A stretch of 64,000 bases of DNA from Chloroflexota bacterium (GCA_021787395.1 JAJYLZ010000002.1:62001-126000); one strand, 5' to 3'. Counted from the first letter of the stretch, positions 42,247-51,655 are shown. The notes: generated from the sequence alone by a model not told the origin. Numbers and translations: made by a program.

Positions 42247-42748
42247 ACGACTCGTCGGCTTTCCGGTGGCTGCGCTTTTGGCGCTGGCGTTGGCTCCGTC
42301 GGCCTGGGCCCACAACATCACGACCGTGACGATCACGCCGAACCCGGTCGCGGCCGGCGACAAGGTCACGCTGAGCGTGAGCGGCGTCGAGCCCAACTCG
42401 CAGCGCGCCATCGTGCTCATCGGGCAGGGCATCGTCGTCCAGTTCCCCACCGTCCAAACGGACGCGTCTGGGTCCTTCACGAGCGAGGTCACGATCCCGT
42501 CACGGCTCCCCGGAGGAACCTACCGGTTCGAGGCGATCGGTGACGAGACGCTCACCGGCGAGGTTGACGTGATGGCCGCGGCGGGCGGTATCGCCGCCCA
42601 GGCTGCGCCAGCGCAGGCGGTGCCCGACGCACGCACTCGGTCGACGATCGAAACGGTCCTGATCGTGATGGCCGCCGGCATCGCCCTGCTGGCTGGGCTC
42701 GCGCTGATCCTCGGTCCCGAACGGTTCGGCGGCGCCGGCGAGGCCTGA
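42239..42748 (+). CDS. Secreted beta-sandwich protein with C-terminal membrane anchor
   Basis: 169 aa from ATG 42239 (GTG 42227 possible). Signal peptide MTRRLVGFPVAALLALALAP, cleavage after SAWAHN-like AWA. Then an IPT/Ig-like domain (ITTVTITPNPVAAGDKVTLS, TVQTDASGSFTSEVTIP, GGTYRFEAIGDETLTGEVDV), an Ala/Gln/Pro linker and a C-terminal helix. His residue right after cleavage is like that of CopC-type copper proteins, where the N-terminal amine and His bind Cu(II); a copper role is inference. It completes the cytochrome b operon. Confidence 0.75.
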   Translation: MTRRLVGFPVAALLALALAPSAWAHNITTVTITPNPVAAGDKVTLSVSGVEPNSQRAIVLIGQGIVVQFPTVQTDASGSFTSEVTIPSRLPGGTYRFEAIGDETLTGEVDVMAAAGGIAAQAAPAQAVPDARTRSTIETVLIVMAAGIALLAGLALILGPERFGGAGEA

Positions 42749-43107
42749 GCCGAGGCCGAGGGCAGAGTGGCCCGATGAGTCTGTGCCCTCTGCCTCGTCC
42801 AGTGTCCCCCGGCCGAGACCGACATCGGGTCCGGCACCTGCGGCGGGTCCGAGGCACTTGTGGGCCGCAACGTCTCGGAGCGCTTGCGCGGGACGGAAGG
42901 CTGGTAGCGTCGGCCCTGACTCGATGCTGAGACTGCGCGGGGCGTGGCGAACCGCAGCCAGGGCCGCGCGGGCCGGTTCGACCCGGCCGAGGACCTCGTG
43001 GGACCGCGGCGCGACCCCGCCACGATCCAGCATGACGGGCGTAGGCGCCGCCGCCCGCTTCGCAAGCGCGCGGTATGCGAGGCAACCCAGTATCCCCTGG
43101 CGGACAT
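42749..43107. other. Intergenic stretch without a supported gene
   Basis: It lies between the cytochrome b operon and the YTCA array at 43108. Overlapping open frames on both strands have no credible start or domain; no hairpin or RNA gene was recognised. Confidence 0.35.
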
Positions 43108-43133
43108 CTCAGCCGCGACTCATTCGGATCTCA
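43108..43133 (+). promoter_or_regulatory. YTCA 11-bp repeat (CTCA x3)
   Basis: CTCA at 43108, 43119 and 43130, period 11, 75 bp (last unit) before the methyltransferase start. The flanks match the array at 40018. Confidence 0.63.
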
Positions 43134-43204
43134 GCCGTCGTCTGGATCCTTCGGCTGCGCTTGTGTGGCGGCCGGGATCGGCCGCGGGCGCTCGAAAGGT
43201 GACC

Positions 43205-43846
43205 GTGTCCGACTTCGGTGGCGGGCTCTGGGTGATCGTCGTCCTGGACTCCGCGCTTCTCATCGGCTTTGCCGCAACGCTGTTTCGTCCCCAGACACGC
43301 CGCGACTGGCGGGTGATGGGCTCGTTCTCCGCGTTTGTCGTGGCGCTCTTTGCGGAGATGTATGGGTTCCCGTTGACCATCTACGTCCTCTCCGGACTGC
43401 TGGGTGCTGCCTTCCCGCAGCTCGCCGCCACGCACGCGGGAGGCCACCTGCTCAACGACCTGATCGGCTGGACCGGCGACCCGCACGTGAGCCCATTCCA
43501 CCTCGTGAGCTACATCCTCATGGGCGCCGCGTTCTTCCTCCTCGCCCGATCCTGGCCGGTGCTCTGGCGTGCGCAACGTGCAGGAGAGCTGGCGGTGACG
43601 GGACCCTACGCCCATGTCCGCCACCCGCAGTACGTCGCCTTCCTCCTGCTGATGGTGGGGCTGCTCGTCCAGTGGCCCACGCTCGTCACGCTGGTGATGT
43701 TCCCGGTCCTCGCCGTCGCGTACCGTCGGCTGGCACGCACCGAGGAGCGCGAGATGCGCGCCCAGTTCGGGGCGAAGTACGACGCCTACGCTGCCACTAC
43801 CCCGGGATTTGTCCCGCGGCGATCCAAGCGCAGCACCGCGTCGTGA
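43205..43846 (+). CDS. Isoprenylcysteine/phospholipid methyltransferase-family membrane enzyme
   Basis: 213 aa from GTG 43205 with AAAGG 7 nt upstream. Five to six helices; the C-terminal part GPYAHVRHPQYVAFLLLMVG, LARTEEREMRAQFGAKYDAY carries the R-HP-Y and E-E-x-x-x-x-x-F/Y-Y features of the ICMT/PEMT family, where SAM binds. The substrate in bacteria is usually unknown. It carries one of the clearest YTCA arrays. Confidence 0.85.
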   Translation: MSDFGGGLWVIVVLDSALLIGFAATLFRPQTRRDWRVMGSFSAFVVALFAEMYGFPLTIYVLSGLLGAAFPQLAATHAGGHLLNDLIGWTGDPHVSPFHLVSYILMGAAFFLLARSWPVLWRAQRAGELAVTGPYAHVRHPQYVAFLLLMVGLLVQWPTLVTLVMFPVLAVAYRRLARTEEREMRAQFGAKYDAYAATTPGFVPRRSKRSTAS

Positions 43847-44212
43847 CTCCGCCGCTGGGATCGGAGCGGGGCGTGCCGTGGTGGGCCGGCGTCGCTGTGA
43901 CACCAGATCGGCACTGGGCCGTCCCTTGCCCCGCAACCGAGCGCGCCGATACCGTTCGTCCATGACCTCGCCCGTCCGACCCATGGGGATGATGTGTATG
44001 CGCCGGCGGCCCCGCCGCGCTGAGGACGGGGCTCTGGGTGCCGCGACCGGCTGACGCCGGACGGGACCTCGGGCCGAGGTCCCGGGAACGCAGCCCACGC
44101 TGCGGCCCATCGCTCCTCAGGACGAACGCGACGGCCAGCCGCCGGAACCACGCCCCGGCCGGGACCTCCCACTCGTACGCCATTCACGACGCACCCCCTG
44201 GGAGATCATGTC
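43847..44212. other. Intergenic stretch with a perfect GC palindrome
   Basis: No supported gene. At 44063-44083 two 10-base arms (GGGACCTCGG and CCGAGGTCCC) flank one base. There is no T-rich tail, so it may be a protein-binding site or a terminator-like hairpin before the OsmC gene. A partial YTCA pair (CTCG 44172, TTCA 44183) follows. Confidence 0.4.
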
Positions 44213-44731
44213 ATGACCGAGTTCGCCTTCGCCCCGCTCGTGTCCGCCACTCGCGAGGCCCTAGCGGCCGCCCCCCACGGCGCCGCCGTCCACACATTCC
44301 GCGTCGCTAGTCGGCAGACGTCCGGCCTCCGCAGCGACGCGCGCATCCGCTCGTTCGAGCTCGCGGTGGACGAGCCGCCGCTGCTCGGCGGCAGCGACAC
44401 GGCGCCCAACCCCGTCGAGTACGCCCTGCTGGCCCTCGCCGCCTGCCAGGAGATCACGTACCGGCTTCACGCCGACCACCTGGGCATCCCGCTCGACGGG
44501 GTGGCGGTGTCGCTCGAGGGCGACGTCGACCTGCGCGGGTTCTTCGCCGTGGACAGCGCAGTACGCCCCGGCTTCCGCGAGATCCGCGGCTCTGTCCGCC
44601 TCGACAGCCCGGCACCGAGGTCCGAGCTCGAGCGGCTGAAAGCCCACGTGGATGCCCACTGCCCGGTGCTCGACCTGCTGCGCAGCGAGACCCCGGTGGC
44701 CATCGCCCTGGAGGCGGCCGTACCCGCCTGA
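44213..44731 (+). CDS. OsmC/Ohr-family thiol peroxidase-like protein
   Basis: 172 aa. Pattern PNPVEYALLALAACQEITYR with Cys near residue 83 and AHCPVLDLLRSETPV near 150 gives the two Cys of OsmC-type peroxidases. Such enzymes reduce organic hydroperoxides in the cytosol. The start is ATG 44213 with GGGAG about 8 nt upstream. Confidence 0.87.
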   Translation: MTEFAFAPLVSATREALAAAPHGAAVHTFRVASRQTSGLRSDARIRSFELAVDEPPLLGGSDTAPNPVEYALLALAACQEITYRLHADHLGIPLDGVAVSLEGDVDLRGFFAVDSAVRPGFREIRGSVRLDSPAPRSELERLKAHVDAHCPVLDLLRSETPVAIALEAAVPA

Positions 44732-44828
44732 CGGGAAGGGGGAGTCTGGCAGCGGCCGCGCGTCGGCCGCAGCCAGACAACTAACGGCGCGGGGGCGACT
44801 CCGCGAACCCATGCCCTCCGGCACTCCT

Positions 44829-44854
44829 CTCAGCACACGTTCAGCCCGGGCTCA
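44829..44854 (+). promoter_or_regulatory. YTCA 11-bp repeat (CTCA, TTCA, CTCA)
   Basis: CTCA 44829, TTCA 44840 and CTCA 44851, period 11. The last unit begins 67 bp before the multicopper oxidase ATG, nearly the same distance (65 bp) as at the YHS gene at 53778. Confidence 0.63.
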
Positions 44855-44917
44855 TCCGCACGGGCCACCCTTCCCGCGAGCGGCAGCAAGCGCTGCCGCC
44901 TGCAGTTGGAGCCCCGC

Positions 44918-46090
44918 ATGTCGTTGCGCGTCCCTGGAGTTGTCAGCGTGGCCGCGGTCGTCGCGGCGATTGTGGCGAGTGCGATCGGCGGCTACGCCCT
45001 GGCGGGGGCCAGGGCGGGCAGCGCCGGCGTCGCGACCGGCACCGATGCAGGCCTGGCCCTCGCCAGCCGCACGTCGCTCGAGCAGCTGCTCGCCACCAAG
45101 CCCATCACGCCGACTGGCAGGACGAAGACGTTCGACCTCGCGATCGGCGAGACCACCTGGGAGCTTGTGCCCGGCGTCACGACGCAGGCTGTCGCCGTAA
45201 ACCGCACGGTGCCTGGCCCGACCATCCGCGTGACGGAGGGCGACGCGGTCGTGGTCAACGTGCGCAACCAACTCACGGAGCCGACTTCGATCCACTGGCA
45301 CGGCGTCCACGTCCCCAACGACCAGGATGGCGTCTCCGGCGTGACGCAGGATCCGATCCCGGCGGGCGGCTCCTACACCTACCGCTTCACGGCATCGCAC
45401 GCCGGCACCTTCATGTACCACGCTCACGGCCCGAAGAGCCGTGAGCAGATTGACCGCGGGCTCTATGCGCCCCTAATCATCGACCCAGCCGGGCCGGACC
45501 AGATCGCCGCAGATGTGGAGCAGGTGCTCGCGATCGGCAACTGGATGGTCGGCAGCGACATGGCGACGATGGGCGCCATGAGCATGGACTACAACTACTT
45601 CACCATGAACGGCAAGTCGTACCCGGCGACGACCCCGATCGCGGTGCGCCAGGGACAGCTGGTGCGGCTGCGGATCGTCAACCCCAGCCAGACCCTCCAC
45701 CCGATGCACCTCCACGGGTTGGACATGGCCGTTGTGGCCAAGGACGGCGAGGCCCTACCGCAGCCCCAGCGACTCAACACGCTCGACGTCGCCCCAGGCG
45801 ACACGTACGACGTGGTCATCCTCGCCTCGGCCCCCGGCACGTGGCTGTTCCACTGCCACGACCTCCACCACGTGACCAACAACGGCGTGGAGCCCGGCGG
45901 GCTGATCGTGCCCATCGTCGTGACGGCGTCCGACGGGCCTTCGCCATCGCCGTCCGCATCGGCGATCCCGGCTGCGTCGAGTGCCGCGCCCTCAGCGTCG
46001 CCCAGCCTTTCTTCGGATCCGACGGCGCCTGCGTCGACGACCCCCGAGCACACGGCGGTGCCGGGCATGACCGCCATGCCGGGGATGTAG
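44918..46090 (+). CDS. Secreted multicopper oxidase
   Basis: 390 aa from ATG 44918. N-terminal signal or anchor helix (~9-31), then cupredoxin domains with all four copper motifs: IHWHGVHVP, FMYHAHGP, HPMHLHGLDM and FHCHDLHH. The chain is shorter than three-domain laccases, so it is probably a two-domain type acting as a trimer, or a compact form. A Ser/Ala/Pro-rich tail ends in TAVPGMTAMPGM, a Met-rich end as in copper-handling oxidases. It likely oxidises Cu(I) or phenolics outside the membrane. A YTCA array is upstream. Confidence 0.9.
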   Translation: MSLRVPGVVSVAAVVAAIVASAIGGYALAGARAGSAGVATGTDAGLALASRTSLEQLLATKPITPTGRTKTFDLAIGETTWELVPGVTTQAVAVNRTVPGPTIRVTEGDAVVVNVRNQLTEPTSIHWHGVHVPNDQDGVSGVTQDPIPAGGSYTYRFTASHAGTFMYHAHGPKSREQIDRGLYAPLIIDPAGPDQIAADVEQVLAIGNWMVGSDMATMGAMSMDYNYFTMNGKSYPATTPIAVRQGQLVRLRIVNPSQTLHPMHLHGLDMAVVAKDGEALPQPQRLNTLDVAPGDTYDVVILASAPGTWLFHCHDLHHVTNNGVEPGGLIVPIVVTASDGPSPSPSASAIPAASSAAPSASPSLSSDPTAPASTTPEHTAVPGMTAMPGM

Positions 46091-46188
46091 GGCTGGCCTC
46101 GCTCGCTTCGCGAGCCGGCGCCACGCCCCCACCTGATCGGCCCGTCGGCTCGGGGGCGCGGCAATCACCGCGCGGGATGGGCGTTCGA

Positions 46189-47214
46189 TCAGGGAGCGGG
46201 CGATCCCGGGCTGGCGCTGGCGGCGGACGACTGATTCGCGTCACTCGCGGCGAGCAGCGACTCGACCGTCGTGCGGCGCACGTCGTCGCCCGCCGCGACT
46301 TCCAGGAAGCGGGCGGCGTCGGCCCGCACGCGGGCGTCGGCCCGGCCGAACAGTTGCTGGTTGGCCACCATTCGCATGAACAGGGCGTCCGCACTCGCGC
46401 CGTTCGTGCCCAGAATGCCGTCGAGCAGCGTGACAGCGACGTCAGGGCGTCCCGATTCGATCAGGATCGCAGCCAAGCCGAGCTTCGGGGCGTCGGCCGC
46501 TGGGTCGACCGTCAGGGCAGCACGATAGCGCGAGGCCGCCTCGGGCAGGTCTCCGGCACCCAGAAGAGCGTCGCCGAGTTGGGTCAGAATCCTGGCGTCA
46601 GACGGATCGGCGGCAACCCACGCCTCTAGCTGCGCGATCGTCGGGGTCGTCGAGGGCGCGCCGCCACTCGCCGGCGCGCCTGCGGGCCGGAGGCCGAGCG
46701 CTGCTGGGATCGGCGCGAGGAGCGCCAACACCATCGCTCCGAACACCGCGCTCTCGGCCAGCCGTGGGCCGCCTTGCCGCGTTGCCAGATCGGCCGTACC
46801 AGAGTCGTGGTTGGCCTGTCGGGCATGGCGGGCATGGCGCACCAGGACGATCACTCCACCGACCACGACGACGGCTGGGAGAATCCAGACCACGATGTCC
46901 GGGCCGGTCGTCGGGGGGTCGAGGAGGATCCAAGTTCCGTATCTGTCGGCGAAGAAGCCCCTGATCTGCTCATCCGTGCGGCCGTCCCGGACCTGCTGCT
47001 CCACAACCTGTCGGATCTGTCTCGCAGCCTGGGCAGGGGAATCGGCAACCGACGTCGCCTGGCAGGTGGGGCAGCGGAGCGTCGACTCAATCGCCCGTGC
47101 TCGCGCCGAGAGATCTAGAGGCCGCGACGATGCCAGCAGCACGGCAGCAGCGATGACCAGCGCGCTGCCTGCCAGGGCAAGGAGGATCGCTGCTCTCATG
47201 CGAGAACGACTCAT
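46189..47214 (-). CDS. ccmH: Cytochrome c maturation protein CcmH with TPR domain (CcmH-CcmI type)
   Basis: 341 aa from ATG 47214, overlapping the ccmG stop (ATGA). After a signal helix comes the CcmH core with the heme-thiol motif STLRCPTCQATSVADSPAQA and FFADRYGTWILLDPP; two further helices and a TPR region follow (AWVAADPSDARILTQLGDAL, EAASRYRAALTVDP), as in CcmI. CcmH and CcmI hold reduced apocytochrome c for heme ligation. It is the last gene of the ccm operon. Confidence 0.92.
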   Translation of the reverse strand: MSRSRMRAAILLALAGSALVIAAAVLLASSRPLDLSARARAIESTLRCPTCQATSVADSPAQAARQIRQVVEQQVRDGRTDEQIRGFFADRYGTWILLDPPTTGPDIVVWILPAVVVVGGVIVLVRHARHARQANHDSGTADLATRQGGPRLAESAVFGAMVLALLAPIPAALGLRPAGAPASGGAPSTTPTIAQLEAWVAADPSDARILTQLGDALLGAGDLPEAASRYRAALTVDPAADAPKLGLAAILIESGRPDVAVTLLDGILGTNGASADALFMRMVANQQLFGRADARVRADAARFLEVAAGDDVRRTTVESLLAASDANQSSAASASPGSPAP

Positions 47215-47810
47215 GGCCCGGCGATCGTGCGGAGCTTGGCGTCGATGTCGGCCTGCGAGAGCACCCCGACCTGGTGGGCCCGGATCATCCCCGTGCGGTC
47301 TATGAAGAAGGTCTCGGGGATGCCGGTGAGGCCATAGTCGATCGCGGCGGTCCCCTGCGGGTCGAGCAGGGTGGCGTAAGGCACGCCGAACTCGTCCACG
47401 AACCTCTGAGCGTTCTCTGCAGTGTCCTGATACAGGATGCCGACCACGGCCAAACCCTGGGGCGCCCTGCGCGCCAGCTGCACCAGCAACGGCGCCTCCT
47501 CGCGGCACGGAGGGCACCAGGAAGCCCAGAAGTTCACGATCACGGGGCGCCCTGCATAGTTCCCGAGGCCGAGGCGGCGGCCGTCGAGAGTCTGGAGATC
47601 GAAGGAGGCGGCCGGGCGATCGACGCCCGGACCCCGGTCCATTCCCGATGGCGGGGTGACCCGGAAGGTGACGGTCACTTCAACGAGGATCGCGACGGCA
47701 ATGGCGCCGAGGATCCAGACAAGTCGGCGCCGGGTACGTGGCCGAGACGGCGGTGCCGGGTCCCACGCCTCGGGATCGGCCGGACCAGTCGAGGCCGCCT
47801 GCTCAGCCAC
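47211..47810 (-). CDS. ccmG: Cytochrome c biogenesis thioredoxin CcmG/ResA
   Basis: 199 aa from GTG 47810, overlapping ccmF by 8 nt. One membrane helix ([20 protein letters not shown]) then an extracytoplasmic thioredoxin fold with [15 protein letters not shown] and the cis-Pro loop [12 protein letters not shown], the usual CcmG features. It reduces the CxxCH cysteines of apocytochrome c. Confidence 0.93.
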   Translation of the reverse strand: MAEQAASTGPADPEAWDPAPPSRPRTRRRLVWILGAIAVAILVEVTVTFRVTPPSGMDRGPGVDRPAASFDLQTLDGRRLGLGNYAGRPVIVNFWASWCPPCREEAPLLVQLARRAPQGLAVVGILYQDTAENAQRFVDEFGVPYATLLDPQGTAAIDYGLTGIPETFFIDRTGMIRAHQVGVLSQADIDAKLRTIAGP

Positions 47811-49719
47811 CAGCGCGCACCGCGGCAGCCTCCGCCGCAATCACTGCCTCGGAACCGCGCCCCCTCTGGGCCAGCGTGAGCGCCGCGCCCAGGGCGAGCA
47901 CGACCCCGCCTACCCAGAGCCAGCTGATGAATGGGTAGGTGGACACCCGCACGGTCACCGTCCCGGACGCCGGATCGGCGTCAAGGAGCGCCACGTACAC
48001 GTCCCCCAAGACTCCCGGCCTGACGGCGGGCGTCGCGAAGGCCTGGTTCGATAGCGACGACACCGTCAGGCGCGGCCCCGGCTCGAAGGCGGTTCCGTCG
48101 AGGACCAGGCTGGCCTCCACGGTCATGCCCGTGCTCGACGATCCGGCGGCGGTCGAGAGAAACTCGACCCGGTGGCCCGCCACCGAAACGACCTGCCCGG
48201 GACGCAACTGCGCCTCGGCGTCTGCGCGGCCGGATGCAGCGAGCACGATCGCGAGCGCCATCACAGCGAGGCCTGCGTGCGCGACCAATCCGCCCTGCCG
48301 GCGGACCGAGAGCGGGCGCAGGCGGGAACGTCGCGCCACCGATAACAGCGTCGCGAACAGGGAGAAACTGGCGCCCGCCGTGCCGAGGACACCGGCCGCG
48401 CCGAGTCCCGCGGCCGCCGCGGCCACGGCCCCTACGACAGCGCCGAACAGCGGCGTGACAAGCCGCCAGGCGATTCGGTCGGTCCAGCGCCCCCAGGGCA
48501 GGAGCGGGCCAGCGGCCATCAGACCCAGGAGGACCGCCCCAATGGGCCCCACGATCCTCTCGAAATACGGAGCGCCAACACTGACCCGACTGCCGTCGAC
48601 GGCCTCGACAACCAGGGGGAACACCGTTCCGGCCATCACCGTCGCGGCGACCGCCACCAGAAGGAGGTTGTTTGCCATGATCGCCGCACCGCGGATGCCG
48701 CCGATCGAGCCTGTCCGCCCAGCAGGGGTCCGCAGGGCCGCGAGGCCGACCGTGCCGATCAGCGACGCCGCCACGAGGCCTGCCAGCAGGGGCCCGATAG
48801 CGGACAGCGTGAACGCGTGCACCGACTGTAGGACGCCGCTCCGCGTGACCAGCGTCGCGAACAGCGTCAGCAGAAACGACGCGCTCACGAGCGCCACGTT
48901 CCAGCCGAGGAGCGCGCCGGTGCGGCGGCCGACCATCGCCGAGTGGAGGAAGGCAGTCGCCGTGAGCCACGGCAGGAGGGCGACGTTCTCCACGGGGTCC
49001 CACGCCCAGTAGCCGCCCCACCCGAGGACCGCGTACGACCACCACGCCCCAGCGGTCAGACCGAGCGTGAGCGGTATCCACGCCACGACCGTAGAACGCG
49101 ACGCATCCGCAATCCATCGGTCATCGAGCCGCCGGTGCCACAGGGCGTCGACGGTCAGGGCGAACGGCACTGCTAGCCCGACGAACCCCAAGTAGAGCAG
49201 CGGCGGGTGAATAACCATGAGCGGGTGCTGCGCCAGCAGAGGGTTCGGGCCCGGCCCGTCGGCCGGCACCGGGAACACCGGTCGCCACGGGTTGCCGGGG
49301 CCGAGCAGCAGGATGCCGAAGAACGCGAGCAGCGCGTGGAGGACGGCGAGGACCCCAGGCCTCCGGTCAGGAGGTCGGCTGGTCACCCAGCGCGCCGCGG
49401 CGACGGTGACCACTGCGAGGAGCGACGCCCAGAGGAGGATGGAGCCCTCGAGCGCCGCCCACAGCGACGACACCGTGAAGAGCGCAGGCGTGGACCGGCT
49501 GCCGACCTGCGCGACGTACGAAACGCTGAAGTCCCTCGCAAGGAGCGCGACGATCATGAGCACCGACGCTCCCGCAAACCCGACGGCGGAGGCTGCGGCG
49601 CACATGACGGCGATCCCGGACGGCCAGCGTCCTCGCAGCGCCTGGATCGCGGCGATAAGGCCGAGCACCGCGCTGCCGGTCCCGAGGAATGTGAAGGCGT
49701 ACCCTCCCGCAGCGATCAC
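47803..49719 (-). CDS. ccmF: Heme lyase subunit CcmF
   Basis: 638 aa, GTG start overlapping ccmE (GTGA). Many helices (about 14-15); the WWD heme motif WWSYAVLGWGGYWAWDPVEN, and His-flanked loops such as NPLLAQHPLMVIHPPLLYLG and FLLTLFATLVTRSGVLQSVH. CcmF joins heme from CcmE to apocytochrome c at the outer face of the inner membrane. Confidence 0.95.
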   Translation of the reverse strand: MIAAGGYAFTFLGTGSAVLGLIAAIQALRGRWPSGIAVMCAAASAVGFAGASVLMIVALLARDFSVSYVAQVGSRSTPALFTVSSLWAALEGSILLWASLLAVVTVAAARWVTSRPPDRRPGVLAVLHALLAFFGILLLGPGNPWRPVFPVPADGPGPNPLLAQHPLMVIHPPLLYLGFVGLAVPFALTVDALWHRRLDDRWIADASRSTVVAWIPLTLGLTAGAWWSYAVLGWGGYWAWDPVENVALLPWLTATAFLHSAMVGRRTGALLGWNVALVSASFLLTLFATLVTRSGVLQSVHAFTLSAIGPLLAGLVAASLIGTVGLAALRTPAGRTGSIGGIRGAAIMANNLLLVAVAATVMAGTVFPLVVEAVDGSRVSVGAPYFERIVGPIGAVLLGLMAAGPLLPWGRWTDRIAWRLVTPLFGAVVGAVAAAAAGLGAAGVLGTAGASFSLFATLLSVARRSRLRPLSVRRQGGLVAHAGLAVMALAIVLAASGRADAEAQLRPGQVVSVAGHRVEFLSTAAGSSSTGMTVEASLVLDGTAFEPGPRLTVSSLSNQAFATPAVRPGVLGDVYVALLDADPASGTVTVRVSTYPFISWLWVGGVVLALGAALTLAQRGRGSEAVIAAEAAAVRAGG

Positions 49720-50147
49720 GGTGTGCCACCGCCCAGCGAGGTCACGACCGCCGGCGGAACCGTCTGCCCAGGCTGGATCGCCTCATAGACTTCGGAGTGC
49801 TTCACGAGCACTTCGTCCGCGGCGAAGACGTCCCCTGGACCCATGCTGCCGGCCAGAACGACCCCGACCCCATCACGAAACAGCGCCGTCGGCAGCGCCG
49901 TGGACACGACGCCGATCGATGTAGTGCCATCCGTGATCCTGAACGAAAGGCGGTGCGTCGCGGCGTCGACGTGTACCGATCCTGGGACGACCAGGCCATA
50001 CAGGCGAGTGGGCGTGCTGTCCCGGCTTGCAAGGAGCTCCGAAGGCGTTCTGTAGTAGACGACGGCGCTCGAGAGCCCGACGCCGACCAGCACGACAAGC
50101 GCCGCACCGACCAGCAACAACCCGAGCGCCGAGACCCGTCTGCTCAC
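49716..50147 (-). CDS. ccmE: Heme chaperone CcmE
   Basis: 143 aa. One membrane helix then an OB fold; the heme-binding motif is KHSEVY, His-x-x-x-Tyr as in classical CcmE (HDEKY-like), with VVLAGSMGPGDVFAADEVLV before it. It shuttles covalently bound heme from CcmC to CcmF. GTG start overlaps the ccmD stop. Confidence 0.93.
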   Translation of the reverse strand: MSRRVSALGLLLVGAALVVLVGVGLSSAVVYYRTPSELLASRDSTPTRLYGLVVPGSVHVDAATHRLSFRITDGTTSIGVVSTALPTALFRDGVGVVLAGSMGPGDVFAADEVLVKHSEVYEAIQPGQTVPPAVVTSLGGGTP

Positions 50148-50323
50148 TTGGGGCTGGCGTCATGCACGGGTGCCGCGTCGTCGCTGGTGGACTCGGAGAA
50201 CGCACGCATGGCTGCCCTCCGGATGCGCGCCGCGGCGAGCCGGCGCCGGAGCATGACGGCATAAGCTGCAACGCCCCCCACAACGACGAGATACCCGGCC
50301 AGGACGAACGGGAGGTCAGACAT
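50144..50323 (-). CDS. ccmD: CcmD-like small membrane protein
   Basis: 59 aa from ATG 50323. One helix FVLAGYLVVVGGVAAYAVML followed by a basic helix RRRLAAARIRRAAMRA; length, position between ccmC and ccmE, and topology match CcmD, which helps release holo-CcmE. Overlaps both neighbours. Confidence 0.85.
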   Translation of the reverse strand: MSDLPFVLAGYLVVVGGVAAYAVMLRRRLAAARIRRAAMRAFSESTSDDAAPVHDASPK

Positions 50324-50984
50324 CGGCAACCGCTTCGCGAATTCGCTCGAGGCGCACACGCTCGCGCACGAGCCAGACAAACGCGAGACTGAACACGGCC
50401 ACGCTGGCGATCAGCTGGGCTAGCAGCAGGTGGTCGATTGTGGGGTCGCCTGGCCGGAGGATGGTCGGTGGCTGGTGCAGGCTCCGCCACCACAGCACCG
50501 AGAAGTGCACCACCGGCACGTTGACGAACGCCAGCACGCCGAACACCGCGGCCAGCCGGGCGCGTCGCCGGCGGTCCGCGATCGACTGCCGCAGCAGCAG
50601 GTATGCGGCGTACGCGAGCAGCATGATCGCCGTGGTGGTGAGCCTCGGATCCCAATCCCACCACTTGCCCCAGGTGGCCTTGCCCCAGATCGAGCCCGAC
50701 GCGATCGCGACTGCGGTGAATAGCACCCCAACCTCAGCGCAGGCCGCCGCCAGGTGATCGAGGCGGGCGGTGCGCCGCCACAAGTAGCCGACGCTCGCGA
50801 GGAAGACCACGAGGAACGCGAGGTAGCCCACCCATGCCGCCGGGACGTGAACGTACATCAGCCGCTGTACGTCGCCCTGGCTCGCGTCCGCGGGCACGAG
50901 CATCAGGCCCGTGACCAGCACAACAGCGACAGCCCCCGCGACCATCATGCCGGAGTGTGCACGAAACCAACCACCTCGGATCAT
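50316..50984 (-). CDS. ccmC: Heme exporter/handling protein CcmC
   Basis: 222 aa from ATG 50984. Six helices with the tryptophan-rich heme motif WGKATWGKWWDWDPRLTTTA and flanking His in MYVHVPAAWVGY and VVHFSVLWWRSLHQ. CcmC attaches heme to CcmE. It overlaps ccmB (ATGA) and ccmD by 8 nt. Confidence 0.94.
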   Translation of the reverse strand: MIRGGWFRAHSGMMVAGAVAVVLVTGLMLVPADASQGDVQRLMYVHVPAAWVGYLAFLVVFLASVGYLWRRTARLDHLAAACAEVGVLFTAVAIASGSIWGKATWGKWWDWDPRLTTTAIMLLAYAAYLLLRQSIADRRRRARLAAVFGVLAFVNVPVVHFSVLWWRSLHQPPTILRPGDPTIDHLLLAQLIASVAVFSLAFVWLVRERVRLERIREAVADV

Positions 50985-51655
50985 GCCGGCTTCGCAGCCT
51001 CGCGGTAGGTGAGCAGCCCAACGCCCACGAACAGGAGCGCTTCCGCACCGCTGACGCTGGCCCACAGGACAAGCGGACCGCTGCCCGCGAGCACAGCGCT
51101 CGCCGCCTGCACGCCCGACAGCAGGGTCGGCACAAGAAGTGGCAGCAGCAGCGTCGGCGCGAGCACCGTCCGCTGTGGCGTCGTGCCAACGAGCGTCATC
51201 ACAAGCGCTGCGACCGAAGCCGCCGAGAGACTCGACAAGAGGGCGACCGGCACCAGCACCACAGTCGCCGCGGTGAGCTCGACGTCCAGGAGCAGCGACG
51301 CCGAGACCCACAGCCCGAGCTCGAGGACGAAGAGGCTTGCTGTCAGGCTGATCACCCGCCCGAGGAGGATCGCCCGCGGGTCATCCAAAACGAGCCACAG
51401 GGCGACGAACGCGTCATCGGCCCGGTCGACGGCGTCGAGCCGGTCGGCAAGCGTGATGGTGGCGAAGGCGAGCACCACGCCCACCAGCGCCGGGGCAAGC
51501 GAGCGGAGGCGCTCGACGTCGGGTCCGATGGAGAGCGCCACCACGAACAAGGCCGTCGCCCCGAGCGCAATCGCGCTCGGGAGCGCATCTCGTGCGCGGA
51601 TCTCGGTGACGATGTCCTTGCGCGCCAGCTCAAGAGCCTCCCGAACCATGCTCAT
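50981..51655 (-). CDS. ccmB: CcmB, membrane subunit of the heme ABC transporter
   Basis: 224 aa from ATG 51655, overlapping the ccmA stop (ATGA). Six helices; N-terminus REALELARKDIVTEIRARDA is characteristic of CcmB. It works with CcmA to release holo-CcmE from CcmC. Confidence 0.92.
   Translation of the reverse strand: MSMVREALELARKDIVTEIRARDALPSAIALGATALFVVALSIGPDVERLRSLAPALVGVVLAFATITLADRLDAVDRADDAFVALWLVLDDPRAILLGRVISLTASLFVLELGLWVSASLLLDVELTAATVVLVPVALLSSLSAASVAALVMTLVGTTPQRTVLAPTLLLPLLVPTLLSGVQAASAVLAGSGPLVLWASVSGAEALLFVGVGLLTYREAAKPA

Noticed and set aside
43972..44052. Met-rich short frame starting ATG 43972
   Set aside because: About 26 codons with no ribosome site or conserved feature; it lies in an otherwise empty region.
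44172..44186. CTCG and TTCA 11 bp apart before osmC
   Set aside because: Only two units and one degenerate; not counted as a YTCA box.
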